Origin: Candidatus Accumulibacter sp. ACC003
GTDB lineage: Bacteria > Pseudomonadota > Gammaproteobacteria > Burkholderiales > Rhodocyclaceae
Direction of reading: 5' to 3'
Assembly: GCF_907163085.1 (NCBI RefSeq)
Contig: NZ_CAJQTX010000001.1
Coordinates: forward strand, 1 to 64,000
DNA: 64,000 nt
Shown here: positions 1 through 11,100 of the stretch, piece after piece
Position numbering within the stretch: position 1 is the first letter of the stretch
Layout: each line of letters opens with the position of its first letter
Translations under genes and position numbers: made by a program
The notes under the pieces: model-generated
The model's input: the letters and a program-made list of their open reading frames with translations, nothing else
Told to the model about the DNA's origin: nothing
Databases searched by the model: none

Positions 1-381
1 CGCTATCCCTTCGTTTTCGCGAGCAGCGCCGACGGCAAGCCGACGCCCTTCGTCGACAAGGTGCTCGAATTTCTCAAGGATTATCAGGCGCAATTCGAGC
101 GCACCCGCGTTTTTTGCCGCCGCCTCAAGGAGTTTGGCGTGCTCGAACCGATGCCGGCCAAGGTGACGACGCCCAAGGGTGAGCAGCTGACGCTCGCCGG
201 CTTCCTGGTCGTCGGCCGCGACAAGCTGCGCGCGCTCTCCGGCGAGACCTTGCAGCAGCTGGCGAAGAGCGACGAGCTCGAATTGCTGTATCTGCATCTG
301 GCATCGATGCGCAACTTCAACGAGGTCAAGGACCGGCTTATCGGGACGCTGGCCGACGCGCCGCCAGCCGCCGCGGCCTAG
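1..381 (+). CDS. SapC family protein, C-terminal part (5' end outside window)
   Basis: Reading frame 1 is open from the first base to a TAG at 379-381, giving about 126 residues of a protein whose start lies upstream. The opening residues (YPFVFAS) and the mid-section with LAGFLVVGRDKL followed by LQQLAKSDELELLYLHLASMRNF are typical of the C-terminal half of SapC-family proteins. That family is named after an S-layer/peptide-related locus and its biochemical role is unclear. The tail ends in an Ala/Pro-rich stretch. It is separated from the next gene by 74 bp that contain a good promoter, so it is probably the last gene of its own unit. Confidence 0.7.
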   Translation, partial: RYPFVFASSADGKPTPFVDKVLEFLKDYQAQFERTRVFCRRLKEFGVLEPMPAKVTTPKGEQLTLAGFLVVGRDKLRALSGETLQQLAKSDELELLYLHLASMRNFNEVKDRLIGTLADAPPAAAA

Positions 382-397
382 CGCTGCGGTGGCGGCG

Positions 398-427
398 TTG
401 AGCGGCGCCGGCCTTGTCCGGTATAGT
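398..427 (+). promoter_or_regulatory. sigma70-type promoter for the PilB/GspE-like gene
   Basis: TTGAGC (398-403) and TATAGT (422-427) are separated by 18 bp, matching the consensus hexamers at 4/6 and 5/6. The site lies 29 bp upstream of the ATG at 456, directly after the SapC stop codon. Prediction only. Confidence 0.45.
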
Positions 428-455
428 GGCCGCTCAACGTCCAGGAAGCGCACCG

Positions 456-2249
456 ATGTCCGAAGCAGCGGCCAATACCATCCACGAACATCGTCTGACG
501 CTCGCCGAACTCCTCGGCTGGCTGGTCGAAGACCAGCTGGTCGGCCAGGCCGAGGCCGACCTGCTGCTCAAGGAGAGCCGCCTCAATCGCCTGGTCGCGC
601 ATCCGCTGGTGATCCTCGCCGACCAGAAATGGAAGTCGCACCAGGAGCCGCCCAGGGCGCTGACTCTCGAAGAACTCGGCGCCTGGCTGGCGCGCCGGAT
701 TGGCCTCGACTACCACCATATCGACCCGCTGAAGGTCGATTTCACGGCCGTCACCGAAGTCATGTCGAGTGCCTACGCGACGCGCTTCGGCATTCTGCCG
801 ATCAAGGTGACGACGCGTGAAGTGCTGGTGGCGACGACGCAGCCCTTCCTGCGCGACTGGGAAAAAGAGATCCGGCCGATCGTCAAGAAGGACATTCGCC
901 GGGTCCTCGCCAATCCGGTAGACGTCGCGCGCTACCTGGTCGAGTTCTACAATCTGGCGCGCTCGGTAAAAAAGGCTTCGCAACTCGGCGGCCAGGGGGG
1001 CAACCTGTCGTCGTTCGAGCAACTCGTCGAGCTCGGCCGGACCAATCGCCAGTTCGACGCCAACGACCAGCACATCGTCAATATCGTCGACTGGCTGTGG
1101 CAGTACGCCTTTGAACAGCGCGCCAGCGACATCCACATCGAACCCCGGCGCGAAGTCGGCATCGTCCGCTTCCGGATCGACGGCGTCCTGCATCAGGTCT
1201 ATCAGATTCCGATGAGCGTCATGGCGGCGATGGTCAACCGCGTCAAGATTCTCGGGCGCATGGACGTCGTCGAGAAGCGCCGGCCGCAGGACGGGCGGAT
1301 CAAGACGCGCACCGCCGACGGTCAGGAAGCCGAACTGCGGCTGTCGACCTTGCCGACCGCCTTCGGCGAAAAACTGGTGATGCGTATTTTCGACCCCGAG
1401 GTGCTGGTCCGCAGTTTCGCCGACCTCGGCTTCACTGAAGACGATCAGCAGCGCTGGAAGACGATGTCGGAAAGGCCGAACGGCATCATCCTGGTCACCG
1501 GCCCGACCGGATCGGGCAAGACGACGACGCTGTACTCGACGCTCAAGCAACTGGCGACGCCGGCGGTCAATGTGTGCACCATCGAAGACCCGATCGAAAT
1601 GGTCGAAGGCGCGTTCAACCAGATGCAGGTGCAGAACGTCATCGACCTCGGCTTCGCGCAGGGCGTCCGCGCGCTCATGCGGCAGGACCCGGACATCATC
1701 ATGATCGGCGAGATTCGCGACCTGGAAACCGCCGATGTGGCGATCCAGGCGGCGCTCACCGGCCACCTGGTGCTGTCGACGCTGCACACCAACGACGCTT
1801 CGGCGGCGGTCACCCGCATGCTCGACCTCGGCGTTCCCTCGTACCTGCTCAGCGCGACGGTGCTCGGCGTCATGGCGCAACGGCTGGTGCGCATCCTCTG
1901 TCCGCATTGCAAGCAGGAGCACAAGGCCAATGCCATCGAGGACACCATGTGGGAGCAGCTGGTCGCACCGTGGAAAGCCAACCGGCCGGCGCGCTTCTAC
2001 CGGCCGGTCGGCTGCCTCGACTGCCGGATGACCGGCTACCTCGGGCGCGTCGGCCTGTACGAGATTCTGCTGCTGTCAGCCGACGTCAAGCTGGCGATCA
2101 GCGAAAACAAGGACATCGCCAAGATCCGCGAGATGGCTTTTCGCGAAGGCATGAAACCCTTGCGCATCTCGGGAGCGATGAAAGTCGCCGCCGGCGTCAC
2201 CACCCTGGCGGAAGTCTTCAAGGTCGCGCCGCCGATCGAACACGCCTGA
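456..2249 (+). CDS. PilB/GspE-family type II secretion / type IV pilus assembly ATPase
   Basis: 597-residue hexameric ATPase of the PulE/GspE/PilB family, which drives pilus extension or type II secretion from the cytoplasmic face of the inner membrane. An N-terminal MshEN/T2SSE-N-like region (about 1-150) precedes the catalytic core. The core has Walker [11 protein letters not shown] (about residue 349), the Asp box around MRQDPDIIMIGEIRD, and the His box LSTLHTNDA. A CxxC pair (CPHC about 482, CLDC about 515) forms the usual zinc-binding C4 motif. The ATG at 456 has AGGAAG about 7 bp upstream. No pilC, pilD or gsp genes are adjacent, so this is an orphan ATPase and its apparatus cannot be told from the window. 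Family assignment is firm; the choice between pilB and gspE is not. Confidence 0.9.
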   Translation: MSEAAANTIHEHRLTLAELLGWLVEDQLVGQAEADLLLKESRLNRLVAHPLVILADQKWKSHQEPPRALTLEELGAWLARRIGLDYHHIDPLKVDFTAVTEVMSSAYATRFGILPIKVTTREVLVATTQPFLRDWEKEIRPIVKKDIRRVLANPVDVARYLVEFYNLARSVKKASQLGGQGGNLSSFEQLVELGRTNRQFDANDQHIVNIVDWLWQYAFEQRASDIHIEPRREVGIVRFRIDGVLHQVYQIPMSVMAAMVNRVKILGRMDVVEKRRPQDGRIKTRTADGQEAELRLSTLPTAFGEKLVMRIFDPEVLVRSFADLGFTEDDQQRWKTMSERPNGIILVTGPTGSGKTTTLYSTLKQLATPAVNVCTIEDPIEMVEGAFNQMQVQNVIDLGFAQGVRALMRQDPDIIMIGEIRDLETADVAIQAALTGHLVLSTLHTNDASAAVTRMLDLGVPSYLLSATVLGVMAQRLVRILCPHCKQEHKANAIEDTMWEQLVAPWKANRPARFYRPVGCLDCRMTGYLGRVGLYEILLLSADVKLAISENKDIAKIREMAFREGMKPLRISGAMKVAAGVTTLAEVFKVAPPIEHA

Positions 2250-2401
2250 TGCTGGCCGATCCCGGCCAGAGTCGCTGCGTTCGTCGCGTATGATTACGTC
2301 TGCATTGGACATTCCAGATCATCCAGGGGCCTGTCGGCTTTCTTCAAGTGACTAATTTAAATATATTAAGGACTTCTTTGTGATTGGACATCCGGTCGGA
2401 C

Positions 2402-3580
2402 ATGTTGCCGCCAACTCTGCCTGAAATTTCTCGCCGCATCGAAACCGATCGTTGTCGTCCGTTTTGCTTCCAGATTGGCGTCGACGCGGCGGCACTGGTG
2501 CTGCCGATGCAGCGCGTAGAGGATGCGCACCAACGCTTCAAGGCAACGCCACTCGCGCACGTCGCCAAGCGACTGGAGCGTGAGGTCATTGCGGGCAGCG
2601 TTTTCGGTACCAACACCATCGAAGGCGGCACCTTGAGCGAAGAAGAGACCGTCGCCGCGATGGAACTCGACCCGGCCCAGATTCAGCAGGTCGAGCAGCG
2701 TCGAGTGCTCAACATCAAGGCCGCCTACGACCGCGCCGCGCAGGCGGCAACAGACCCATCATGGCGGCTGTCAGTCGACTTCATCAAGCAAATCCACGCC
2801 CTGATTACCCACCAGTTGCCGCACGCGGACAACCGACCCGGGGTGATTCGCAACAATCCCAAGGAACGCCTTACGCACGTCGGCGACAGCAGTCACGGTG
2901 GCCGTTACAAGCCACCCCAGTACGAGGGCGACATCGTACGCTTGCTCGACGGGCTGATCGGCTGGCACTCGGAGCTCGTTGCCGGCGACGTACATCCATT
3001 GATCCGCGCCCCGCTGGTCCATTATTACTATGAGCTGATCCACCCGTTCTGGGACGGCAACGGCCGTGTCGGGCGGGTGCTCGAGGCGGCTTTGCTGCTG
3101 GCGGCGGGTTACCAGTACGCGCCGTTCGCGCTGGCACGCTACTACCTTGAACAGATCGACGTCTATTTTTCTCTTTTCAACGCTTGCCGCAAGGCGGCAG
3201 AAAAGCATCGACCACAGCCGCACACCGCATTCGTCGTCTTTCACCAGGAAGGCATGCTGACCACGATCAATCGCCTCCATGACCGCGTCGACGGTCTGGT
3301 CAGCCGGCTGCTGTTCCAGACCCGCTGCCGCGAGTTGCTCGACAGCAAGAGCATCAACGCACGCCAATACACCATCGTTTCGCAGCTGCTGGCGCAGGCG
3401 CCGATCGATCTACTGGCGCTCCGTCAAGTGCCGTGGTACGCCAGCCTCTACCTGAAGCTCAACGACAAGACGCGCAGCCGTGACCTCAGCAAGCTGCGCG
3501 ACTGCGGGCTGATCTTTCTCGATGCCGACAAGCGACTATGGCCGGGTAGCGCTCGCCCCGAGAAGCGGCCGCCACTCTGA
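2402..3580 (+). CDS. Fic/DOC family protein (AMPylator-type) with N-terminal inhibitory helix and C-terminal winged helix
   Basis: About 392 residues. The catalytic Fic motif HPFWDGNGRVGR starts at H214 and matches HxFx[DE]GNGRxxR completely, so nucleotidyl (usually AMP) transfer to a target hydroxyl is expected. A class II autoinhibitory motif, (S/T)xxxE(G/N), is visible upstream as TNTIEG (T70 to G75); its Glu normally blocks the ATP gamma-phosphate position. The last 80-90 residues (QLLAQAPIDLLALRQVP through RDLSKLRDCGLI) look like a winged helix common in chromosomal Fic proteins of this size. The start is uncertain: TTG at 2384 is better spaced from an AAGGA, while ATG at 2402 is more conventional. 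The leader 2341-2380 is distinctly AT-rich and may contain the promoter (TATATT at 2362-2367). No antitoxin partner is adjacent. Confidence 0.88.
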   Translation: MLPPTLPEISRRIETDRCRPFCFQIGVDAAALVLPMQRVEDAHQRFKATPLAHVAKRLEREVIAGSVFGTNTIEGGTLSEEETVAAMELDPAQIQQVEQRRVLNIKAAYDRAAQAATDPSWRLSVDFIKQIHALITHQLPHADNRPGVIRNNPKERLTHVGDSSHGGRYKPPQYEGDIVRLLDGLIGWHSELVAGDVHPLIRAPLVHYYYELIHPFWDGNGRVGRVLEAALLLAAGYQYAPFALARYYLEQIDVYFSLFNACRKAAEKHRPQPHTAFVVFHQEGMLTTINRLHDRVDGLVSRLLFQTRCRELLDSKSINARQYTIVSQLLAQAPIDLLALRQVPWYASLYLKLNDKTRSRDLSKLRDCGLIFLDADKRLWPGSARPEKRPPL

Positions 3581-3613
3581 AGCGGAGCATTGCTTTGCCG
3601 CTGCGGCCTTGCT

Positions 3614-4849
3614 TCAGCCCTTGACGCAAAGCACCTGCCGCAGCCTATGTACGACCTCGACCAGCGTGCGCTGGGCGTGCATCACCGCGTCGATGTCCTT
3701 GTAGGCCAGCGGGATCTCGTCGATGACTTCGGCGTCCTTGCGGCACTCGACGTGCGCGGTGGCGCGTTGCTGGTCGGCGAGCGTGAACCGCCGGCGCGCT
3801 TCGTTGCGGCTCATGACGCGGCCAGCGCCGTGGCTGCACGAGCAGAATGATTCGGCGTTGCCGAGGCCGCTGACGATGTAGCTACGGCTGCCCATCGAGC
3901 CGGGGATGATTCCCAGCTCGCCGCGGCGTGCCGAGAGCGCGCCCTTGCGGGTGACGAAGACTTCGCTGCCGAAGTGCGTTTCCTTCTGGACGTAGTTGTG
4001 GTGGCAGTTCACGGCGGCGGCGTCGATCGTGAAGCGCTTGCCGATCACCTGCCGCGCGGCGCCGACGACGTGCGCCATCATCAGCTGGCGGTTGCCGCGC
4101 GCGTAGTCCTGCGCCCAGCTGACGGCCTCGAGGTAATCGTCGAAGTGGACGCTGCCTTCCTTGAGGTAGGCCAGGTCGCGGTCGGGCAGATTCGCCAGAT
4201 GCTGACGCATGTCGGCCTGCGCCAGCGCGATGAAGCAACGGCCGATGGCGTTGCCGACGCCGCGCGAACCCGAGTGGAGCATGAACCAGACGCGCTGTGC
4301 CTCGTCCAGGCAGACCTCGATGAAGTGGTTGCCGGTGCCCAGCGTCGCCAGGTGCTGGTGATGATTGCAGTCGCGCAGCCGCGGGTATTTGTCGGCGATG
4401 CGCTTGAAGCCGGGCAGCAGGCTCGCCCACAGCGCGTCGACGGCGGCCGGCGGTTTCTGCCAGCTGCCCTGGTCGCGCTGGCCGCGGCCGACGTTGCGGC
4501 CATGCGGCACGGCGCCTTCGATCGCCGAGCGCAGGTCATACAACTGGTCGGGCAGGTCGGCGGCGGTCAGCGTGCTGCGCGTGGCGATCATGCCGCAACC
4601 GATGTCGACACCGACTGCCGCCGGGATGATCGCCGCGCGCGTCGGAATGACGCTGCCGATCGTCGAACCCTTGCCGAGATGGACGTCGGGCATCACCGCC
4701 AGGTGGTGGAAGATGAAGGGCAGGCGGGCGGTGTTGAGCAGCTGCTGGCGCGCCGCGGGCTCGACCGGGACGCCTTCGGTCCACATCCTGATCGGCGTGC
4801 CGTCGGCGACTTCGATCACTTCGCTGGCGCTGCTCGTGGTGCCTGGCAT
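3614..4849 (-). CDS. rtcB: RtcB-family RNA-splicing / repair ligase
   Basis: 411 residues. RtcB joins RNA 2',3'-cyclic phosphate or 3'-phosphate ends to 5'-OH ends using GTP and Mn2+. Conserved motifs are present in order: VGVDIGCGM (metal-binding Cys), LGTGNHFIEV, MLHSGSRGVGN, NCHHNYVQKE, GSMGSRSY and SHGAGRVMSR with the guanylylated His. The ATG at 4849 gives an N-terminus beginning MPGTTSSASEV just upstream of the first conserved block. The reading frame continues upstream but looks non-coding there. The gene runs convergent to the Fic gene (33 bp between stops) and lies 37 bp downstream of the frameshifted kinase on the same strand. No rtcA, rtcR or archease is nearby, so how it is regulated cannot be read from context. 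Confidence 0.93.
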   Translation of the reverse strand: MPGTTSSASEVIEVADGTPIRMWTEGVPVEPAARQQLLNTARLPFIFHHLAVMPDVHLGKGSTIGSVIPTRAAIIPAAVGVDIGCGMIATRSTLTAADLPDQLYDLRSAIEGAVPHGRNVGRGQRDQGSWQKPPAAVDALWASLLPGFKRIADKYPRLRDCNHHQHLATLGTGNHFIEVCLDEAQRVWFMLHSGSRGVGNAIGRCFIALAQADMRQHLANLPDRDLAYLKEGSVHFDDYLEAVSWAQDYARGNRQLMMAHVVGAARQVIGKRFTIDAAAVNCHHNYVQKETHFGSEVFVTRKGALSARRGELGIIPGSMGSRSYIVSGLGNAESFCSCSHGAGRVMSRNEARRRFTLADQQRATAHVECRKDAEVIDEIPLAYKDIDAVMHAQRTLVEVVHRLRQVLCVKG

Positions 4850-4886
4850 GCTCTGTCCGATGGCGCCGCCAGTGGAGCCGGTGGCA

Positions 4887-7827
4887 CTACCAAGTAGCCG
4901 CTGCAGAGTCCGCCGCAGCGGCCGCAACCGCCGCGGCTGGCGGCCGTTTTGCCGGCAGCAGCAAGCGGAATCGGGAGCCGACGCCGAGCTCGCTGCTGGC
5001 CTCGATGCGCCCACCGTGGCGCTTGGCGATGCCGTAGGACAGCGACAGCCCGAGGCCGGTCCCCTGGCCGACCGGCTTGGTCGTGAAGAAGGGTTCGAAG
5101 ATGCGTGGCAGGTGCTCGGGCGCGATTCCCTTGCCGCTATCCTCGACCTCGACCCAAACATCGTCGCCGGTGCAGCCGGTGCGCAGGCTGATCGTTCCCC
5201 GCTGCTCGATGGCGTGCGCCGCGTTGACCAGCAGGTTCAGCAGGATCTGGTTGATCTGCGCCGCGATGCATTCGACTTCCGGAACGCCGGCGTATTCCTT
5301 GCGGAGCTCGGCCTTGTATTTGATCTCGTTCCAGACAATGTTCAGCGTGCTATCGAGCCCGGCCTCGAGGTCGGCGAACTGCCACTCGGCGGCGTCGATG
5401 CGCGAGAAGTCCTTGAGGTCCTGGACGATCTTGCGGACGCGCTGCAGGCCGGCCAGCGATTCGTCGATCAGCGTGCCGACGTCGTCGCGCACATAGTCGA
5501 GGTCGGCGGCTTGCCGGGCTTCGTTGATTGCCGCCAGCACCGCCGGATGTTCGGCGAGGATGGCGTCGGCCTCGCGGTAGGCGTCGATTACCCGCAGCAG
5601 ACCACCGACCTCGCCCCTGAGGCTGCCGAGGTTGGAATTGACGAAGCCGACCGGGTTGTTGATTTCGTGCGCGACGCCGGCCGCGAGTTGGCCGACCGAA
5701 GCCATCTTCTCGGACTGCAGCAGCTGGTTCTGCGCTTCCTCGAGCTTGCCGTTGAGCTCGGTCAGGCGCTTGACGTGGGCGTGCATTTGCCGTTCGGCGG
5801 CGTATTGGTCGGTCACATCGACGCCGGAACTCAGCGTGCCGGTCACCGTACCTGCGGCATCACGCAGCAGGGCGTTGCTCCACGCCAGACGGCGGACCTG
5901 GCCGGCAGTGGTCAGGATCTCGTTCTGGTTCTCGGCAGCGATGACGCCGCAAGGCGCACCGGCCATCCAGCTCAAGAAACTGCGGCGCAAGGACTCACGT
6001 TGCGGCGCCGGGATATAGCGATCAACCCAGTCGTTGCCGACGATTTCGGTTTCGCTGCGGCCGAGCAGCTCACAGCCGGCCCGGTTGATCATCCGCACCG
6101 AGAGGTCGCAATCGATGACGACGATTACCGCTCGCGCCACGTCGAGGTAGCCCTGCGCCTGTTTGAGCGCGTCGCGCAAGGCCGTTTCGGCAGCCTTGCG
6201 GGTCGTGCTGTCGCGAATGATGCCACTGTAGAAACGCTCGCCGCGCACCGCATAGGCATTGATCGAGAGATCGATCGGGAAGCGCGATCCGTCGCGGCGC
6301 AGCCCCTCGAGTTCGACCGTCTTGCCGAGCACGGGCCCCTCACCGGTGGCGAGATGATGTGCCAGGCCGTGCTGATGTGCCTGGCGCAGTTCGGCGGGTA
6401 TCAACATCGCCAGGTTCTGATCGTGCAGGGCGGTGGCCGGCTGCTCGAAGATCGTGCAGATCGCCGGGTTGAACGAGCGGATCAAACCCTGCTCGTCGAT
6501 CGTGATCACGCCGTCGCGCAGGTTTTCGAGGACGCTGCGCAGTTCCTCTTCCTTGCGACGCAACTGCTCATCGGTCGCCGTCAGTTGCTGATTGCGCTGG
6601 TGCAACTCGGCCAGCAACTTCTGGCGCGCGCGCTCTGCCGTCCGTTGCTCGCTGATGTCGCGAAAGACGACGACGGCGCCAAGCGTGCGCTCGCCGGCGG
6701 CGATCGGCGACCCGGCGAAGTCGACCGGAAAGCTGCTGCCGTCCTGGCGCCAGAAGACCTCGTCGCTGGCGGCGCTCGGTTCCTGGCGAAGTCGGGCGCC
6801 GGAGAGTGGGCATTCGGCAGCCGGATACGGACTGCCGTCGGCGCGCGTATGGTGAAACATCGCGTGCGGTCGCTTGCCGAGCATCTCGGCCGCGCTCCAG
6901 CCAAGCAGGCGCTCGGCGGCCGAATTGACGTAGTTCATCCGGCCTTCGGCGTCGGTTCCGTAGAGCCCCTCGACCATCGATTCGAGGATCGACGCTTGGC
7001 GCTGCTGCAGCAGAGCGATCACCTGGCGATCGTTGTGCAACAAATCGGCGGTCTCGCCAAGCGCCACGATGATGCGCCCGAACTCGCCGCGATGACTGCC
7101 CTGGACGCGCGTTTCGAAGTCGCCGTTGCCGATCCGCTTGAGCGCCTGTTCGATAACCTCCAGCTTGTACATCACGTAGCGGAAGAGGTGGTGCGAGAAA
7201 AACAGCAGGATCGCCAGGCCGACGATGAACAGCAGGCCGCTGCCTAACAGGATATTGCGGTAGACGCTTTGCGCAGCGGCGTAGGTCTTGGCCACGTGCC
7301 CTTCCTGCAGCTCAATCAGCTGCGCGACCGGCGTCGCCACCTGCAACTGCACGGCCCACCAGTCGTCCTTCAGGAAGCCGGCGATCGCCGGCAGATCGCC
7401 AGCGGCAAGGATGGCGTCGAGGTGCGCGAAAAAAAGGCGGCAAGTCGGGAATTGCGCGGTCTATGGTTTCGCCCAGATCCTGCTCGTCGCTGCTGGCGGT
7501 TCCTTGTGCTGTCGCGCGATAGTCTGCCCAGGCCAGCGGAATGGCTCGGCCGGCAGCGCCGGCGTCGAGGCGCGCGCCCGCGGCACTGCGGTCGTCGTTG
7601 AGGACGCCGTAGAGCTGTGCGCGCAGGCGCGTGACTTGCTTGTCGATCAGAATCAGGTTCTGCGTCGGTGCGATTTCCTCTTCCAGGACCTGCCGCAAGC
7701 TCTCCTGACCGCGCCAGCTTCCCCACATGCCGAGGCCGACGACGCTGGCCAGCGTCACGCCGCCGATGCAGGTGAACAACAGCAGGCCCTGGCGGATGCT
7801 CAGTGTTCGGAGGATCGGTATGCTCAT
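4887..7827 (-). pseudogene. Membrane PAS-PAS-PAS sensor histidine kinase, frameshifted in a T7 run
   Basis: Two minus-strand frames together encode one kinase. From ATG 7827 the first frame gives a short N-terminus, a transmembrane helix (LLLFTCIGGVTLASVVGLGMW) and a periplasmic helical sensor. This frame is lost at a T7 homopolymer (A7 on the plus strand, 7429-7435). In the +1-shifted frame the sequence continues FAHLDAILAAGDLPAIAGF, then a second membrane helix, HAMP (YKLEVIEQALKRIGNGDFE), at least three PAS domains, the H-box GQLAAGVAHEINNP and an HATPase domain with GQGTGLGLS. Removing one T restores a single frame of about 980 residues. It is either a recent 1-bp expansion or a sequencing error; everything else looks intact. 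It is divergent from the kinase at 8160. The stop at 4887 lies 37 bp before rtcB. Confidence 0.8.
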
Positions 7828-8159
7828 GCCACGGAGCACCCGTAGAAAGCGTTTGCCGGTAGCGCGGCCGACCATCGCCAGTCGCCCGGTCTTGTTCTGC
7901 GATGCCTAGACCCGCCTTTCAGACTGCTCACGCTTGCCCTTTCCCGATACTCTTGTGGTATTCGCCGCGCTGCTCGGCACTTTATCAGAGCACACTCCGC
8001 TCTGCTTGTCGTCAGACGCTGCCTGGCCATGCAGCCGCGGCAAGGCATGATATCCCCTGATCGGCAATGGTTTGATGGTCTTTTGCCTGCGCTGGGCTTA
8101 TTCTCTCTCGCCACGAAGCAAAAAGTGCATTCACCCCGACCCGGAGAAGCCGCAGAGTC
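7828..8159. other. 332-bp divergent intergenic region between two sensor kinase genes
   Basis: No convincing coding sequence, RNA gene or repeat is visible. The region must carry the divergent promoters of the two flanking kinases, but I could not identify a strong -35/-10 pair on either strand. The base composition is slightly more AT-rich around 7925-8000. Confidence 0.4.
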
Positions 8160-11100
8160 ATGTCCGAGCCACGCTCGCCGACGTCGCCAGATCAACAGCC
8201 GATGGTTGCCGGAACGGCGCGGCCCGCGCCGGCCGCGCACTTCAGCCGCTATCTGGCCGCCGGAATTCTCTGCGTGAACCTCGTGGTTGCCGGTGGCGTG
8301 CTGTTTTTTCTTGACGGCTCGCGCCGCGACAAGGAAGAGAAAGCCCAGGATCGCGCCTTGAGCGTGCTGCGCCTGATCAGCAAGGACGTCGACAATCAGT
8401 ACCGGCGCATCGACGTCAGCCTGCGCGCGGTCGCCGAGGAACACGCCGGGCAGCTCGCCCTCGGTCGCGTCAGCCACGAAGACTGGCTCGCTCGCGTCGC
8501 CGGGCGGCACCCGGCGCTCAATTTCATGCGCATCGCCGACGCCGCCGGCGAAGTCATTTATTCACCCGGAGACGCTGAAAAGGACCGCGCCAACGTCGCC
8601 GACCGCGACTACTTCGTCCGCTTGCGCGACGATCCGCAGGCCGGGTTGGAGATCACCGCGCCGCTGCTCGGGCGAACGTCGGGCAAGATGGTCGTCGTGC
8701 TGGCGCGGCGGCTGGCCGATCGCGCGACGCGCTTCGACGGCGTCGTCGTGGCGTCGATACCCGTCGACTACCTGAGTGGCCTGCTCGGCGAGGTGCCGGT
8801 AGGCCCGCAGGCTTACGTCGGCCTGCTCGATTCGCAGCTCAACTGGGTCGCCTCGACGGCGCCGCCGGCGGCTCTCGGCGCGTCGGCGAAACTGCCACTG
8901 GGCGAGGCGCTGCGCCAGTCGATTGCCGGCGGAGCCAAGCACGCTTCGCTGGTCGTGACGCTTGCCGACGTCGCCTATCTGCTGAGCTACGTGCGCAGCG
9001 ATTCTTATGGCTTCTACACCGTCCTTGCCGAGCCGCGTTCAGGCCAACTGGCCGATTGGCGGCACGAGGCCTGGCTGGCCGCTGCCGGCGTCGCGCTGTT
9101 CGCGCTGCTGAGCAGCTTGCTCGGGCTGCTGTTGAGTCGCAACTGGCGCCAACACGCGGCGGCGACGGCCATTCTGCGCGAACGCGACGAATGGATCCGG
9201 CAGGCGGAGCGCATCGGCGGCCTTGGCCTCTACTCCTTCGAAATAGACCGCCAACGGTTTTTCGTCAGCGAGGCCTTGTATGAGATCGCTGGCATCGACG
9301 CCGCTTACCCGCATACCTGGGCTGGCTGGCTGGCGCTGGTGCACGCCGATGACCGCGATGCGCTCGATGCTGCCTTCAAGCAGGTGCTGGCAAGCGGACG
9401 CGATCTGCCGGGTATCGACTACCGGATCATCCGGCCACTCGATGGCCGCATGCGCTGGGTGAGAAGCTCGGCGCATCTGCGCGCCTCGGCCGAATCAATG
9501 ACAGCGGCGAAATCACCGAAAGCAACGCTGATTGGCGTGCTTCTTGATATCAGCGAGCAAAAGCGCGACGAGGAAAAGCTTCGTGAAAGCGAAGCCGACC
9601 TGAGCGCGGCGGTCGATCAGGCGGCTGCCGGCATCGCTTTCGTCGCTCCCGACGGCCGCTGGCTGCGGGTCAACGATCGCCTGTGCGAGATCGTCGCCTA
9701 CCCGCGCGCCGAGCTGCTGACGCTGCGTTTCCAGGACATCACGCATCCGGACGACCTGGCGATCGATCTGGCGCAGCTCGGGCGGGTGCTGCGCCGGGAA
9801 ATCGACAGCTACACGCTGGAGAAGCGCTACATCCGCAAGGATCGCCGCTGCATCTGGATCAACCTCAGCGTCTCGCTGATTTTCAACGACGACGGCACGG
9901 CCAATCACTTCGTCTCGATCATCGAAGACATCGACGCGCGCAAGAGCGCCGAACGCGAGCTCGGCCGCACGCGCGAACTGCTCAGGAGTTTTCTCGATCA
10001 CCTGCCCGGGCTGGCGTACATCAAGGATCAGTCGCTGCGCATGGTGCACGTCAATCGCCGTTGCCACGAACTGCTGCACCTTGACCCCGAAGACGTGATC
10101 GGCAAGACCAACGCCGAGATCTTTCCCGGTGAACGCGGCGAAGCGATCAGCGCTCGCGATCGCCAGGTGCTCGCTTCCGGCAAGGGCGAGATCGCCGAGC
10201 GAAGTTACGGGGGCAACAGGTATCAGTCGATTCGCTTCGTGATCAAGCAGAATGACGATCTGCCCCTGCTTGGCGGCATCACGATCGACGTCACGGCGCG
10301 TTACAAGCTCGAGCAGCGGACAGCGGCGCTGCTCGAAATCAACGAGCGCGGCGGTACGCTGCCCGAGAAGGAGTTCCTCGCTTACGCGCTCGAAGTTGCC
10401 GAAAAGCTGACCGTCAGCGGTGTCGGCTTTCTGCATTTCATCGACGACGAGGAGACCATCGCCCTGTCGACCTGGAGCGCGGGCGCGCTGCAGCGCTGCA
10501 GCGCGAGCTTCGACACGCACTACCCGATCAGCCAGGCGGGAATCTGGGCCGACTGCTGCCGCGAAAAACGCGCCGTGATGTTCAACGATTACGCCGCGCA
10601 TCCCGCCAGGCGCGGTCTGCCCGACGGGCACTCGCCACTGCTGCGGCTGATCTCGGTGCCGGTGCTCGATGACGGCGCGGTGCGGATGATCGTCGGGGTC
10701 GGCAACAAGGCTGGCGTCTATGACGACTTCGACGTCACCACCGTGCAACTGATAGCCAACGACGTCTGGAACGTCGTCCGCCGCGGGCGCGCCGAGGCCG
10801 CCCTGTCGCTTCGCCTCGCCGAAGTCACCGAACTCAAGGATCAGCTCGAGCAGGCACACCTGCAGTTGCTGCAATCGGAGAAAATGTCGGCGATCGGCCA
10901 GCTCGCGGCCGGCGTCGCGCACGAACTCAACAACCCGATCGGTTTCGTCTACTCCAACCTTGGGACGCTCGCCGACTACGTCGACGACCTGCTGGCGATC
11001 GACGCCGCTGCTGACCGGGTGGCGCGCTTGTCGACCGTGAGCGACGATGGCGCGGTCGACGAACTGCGCCGGCTCAAGCTCGAGTGCGATCATCGCTTTA

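Noticed and set aside
378-1922. Long antisense frame opposite the PilB/GspE-like gene
   Set aside because: High GC produces long stop-free antisense frames; its Arg/His-rich composition shows no family motif, while the plus strand has complete ATPase motifs.
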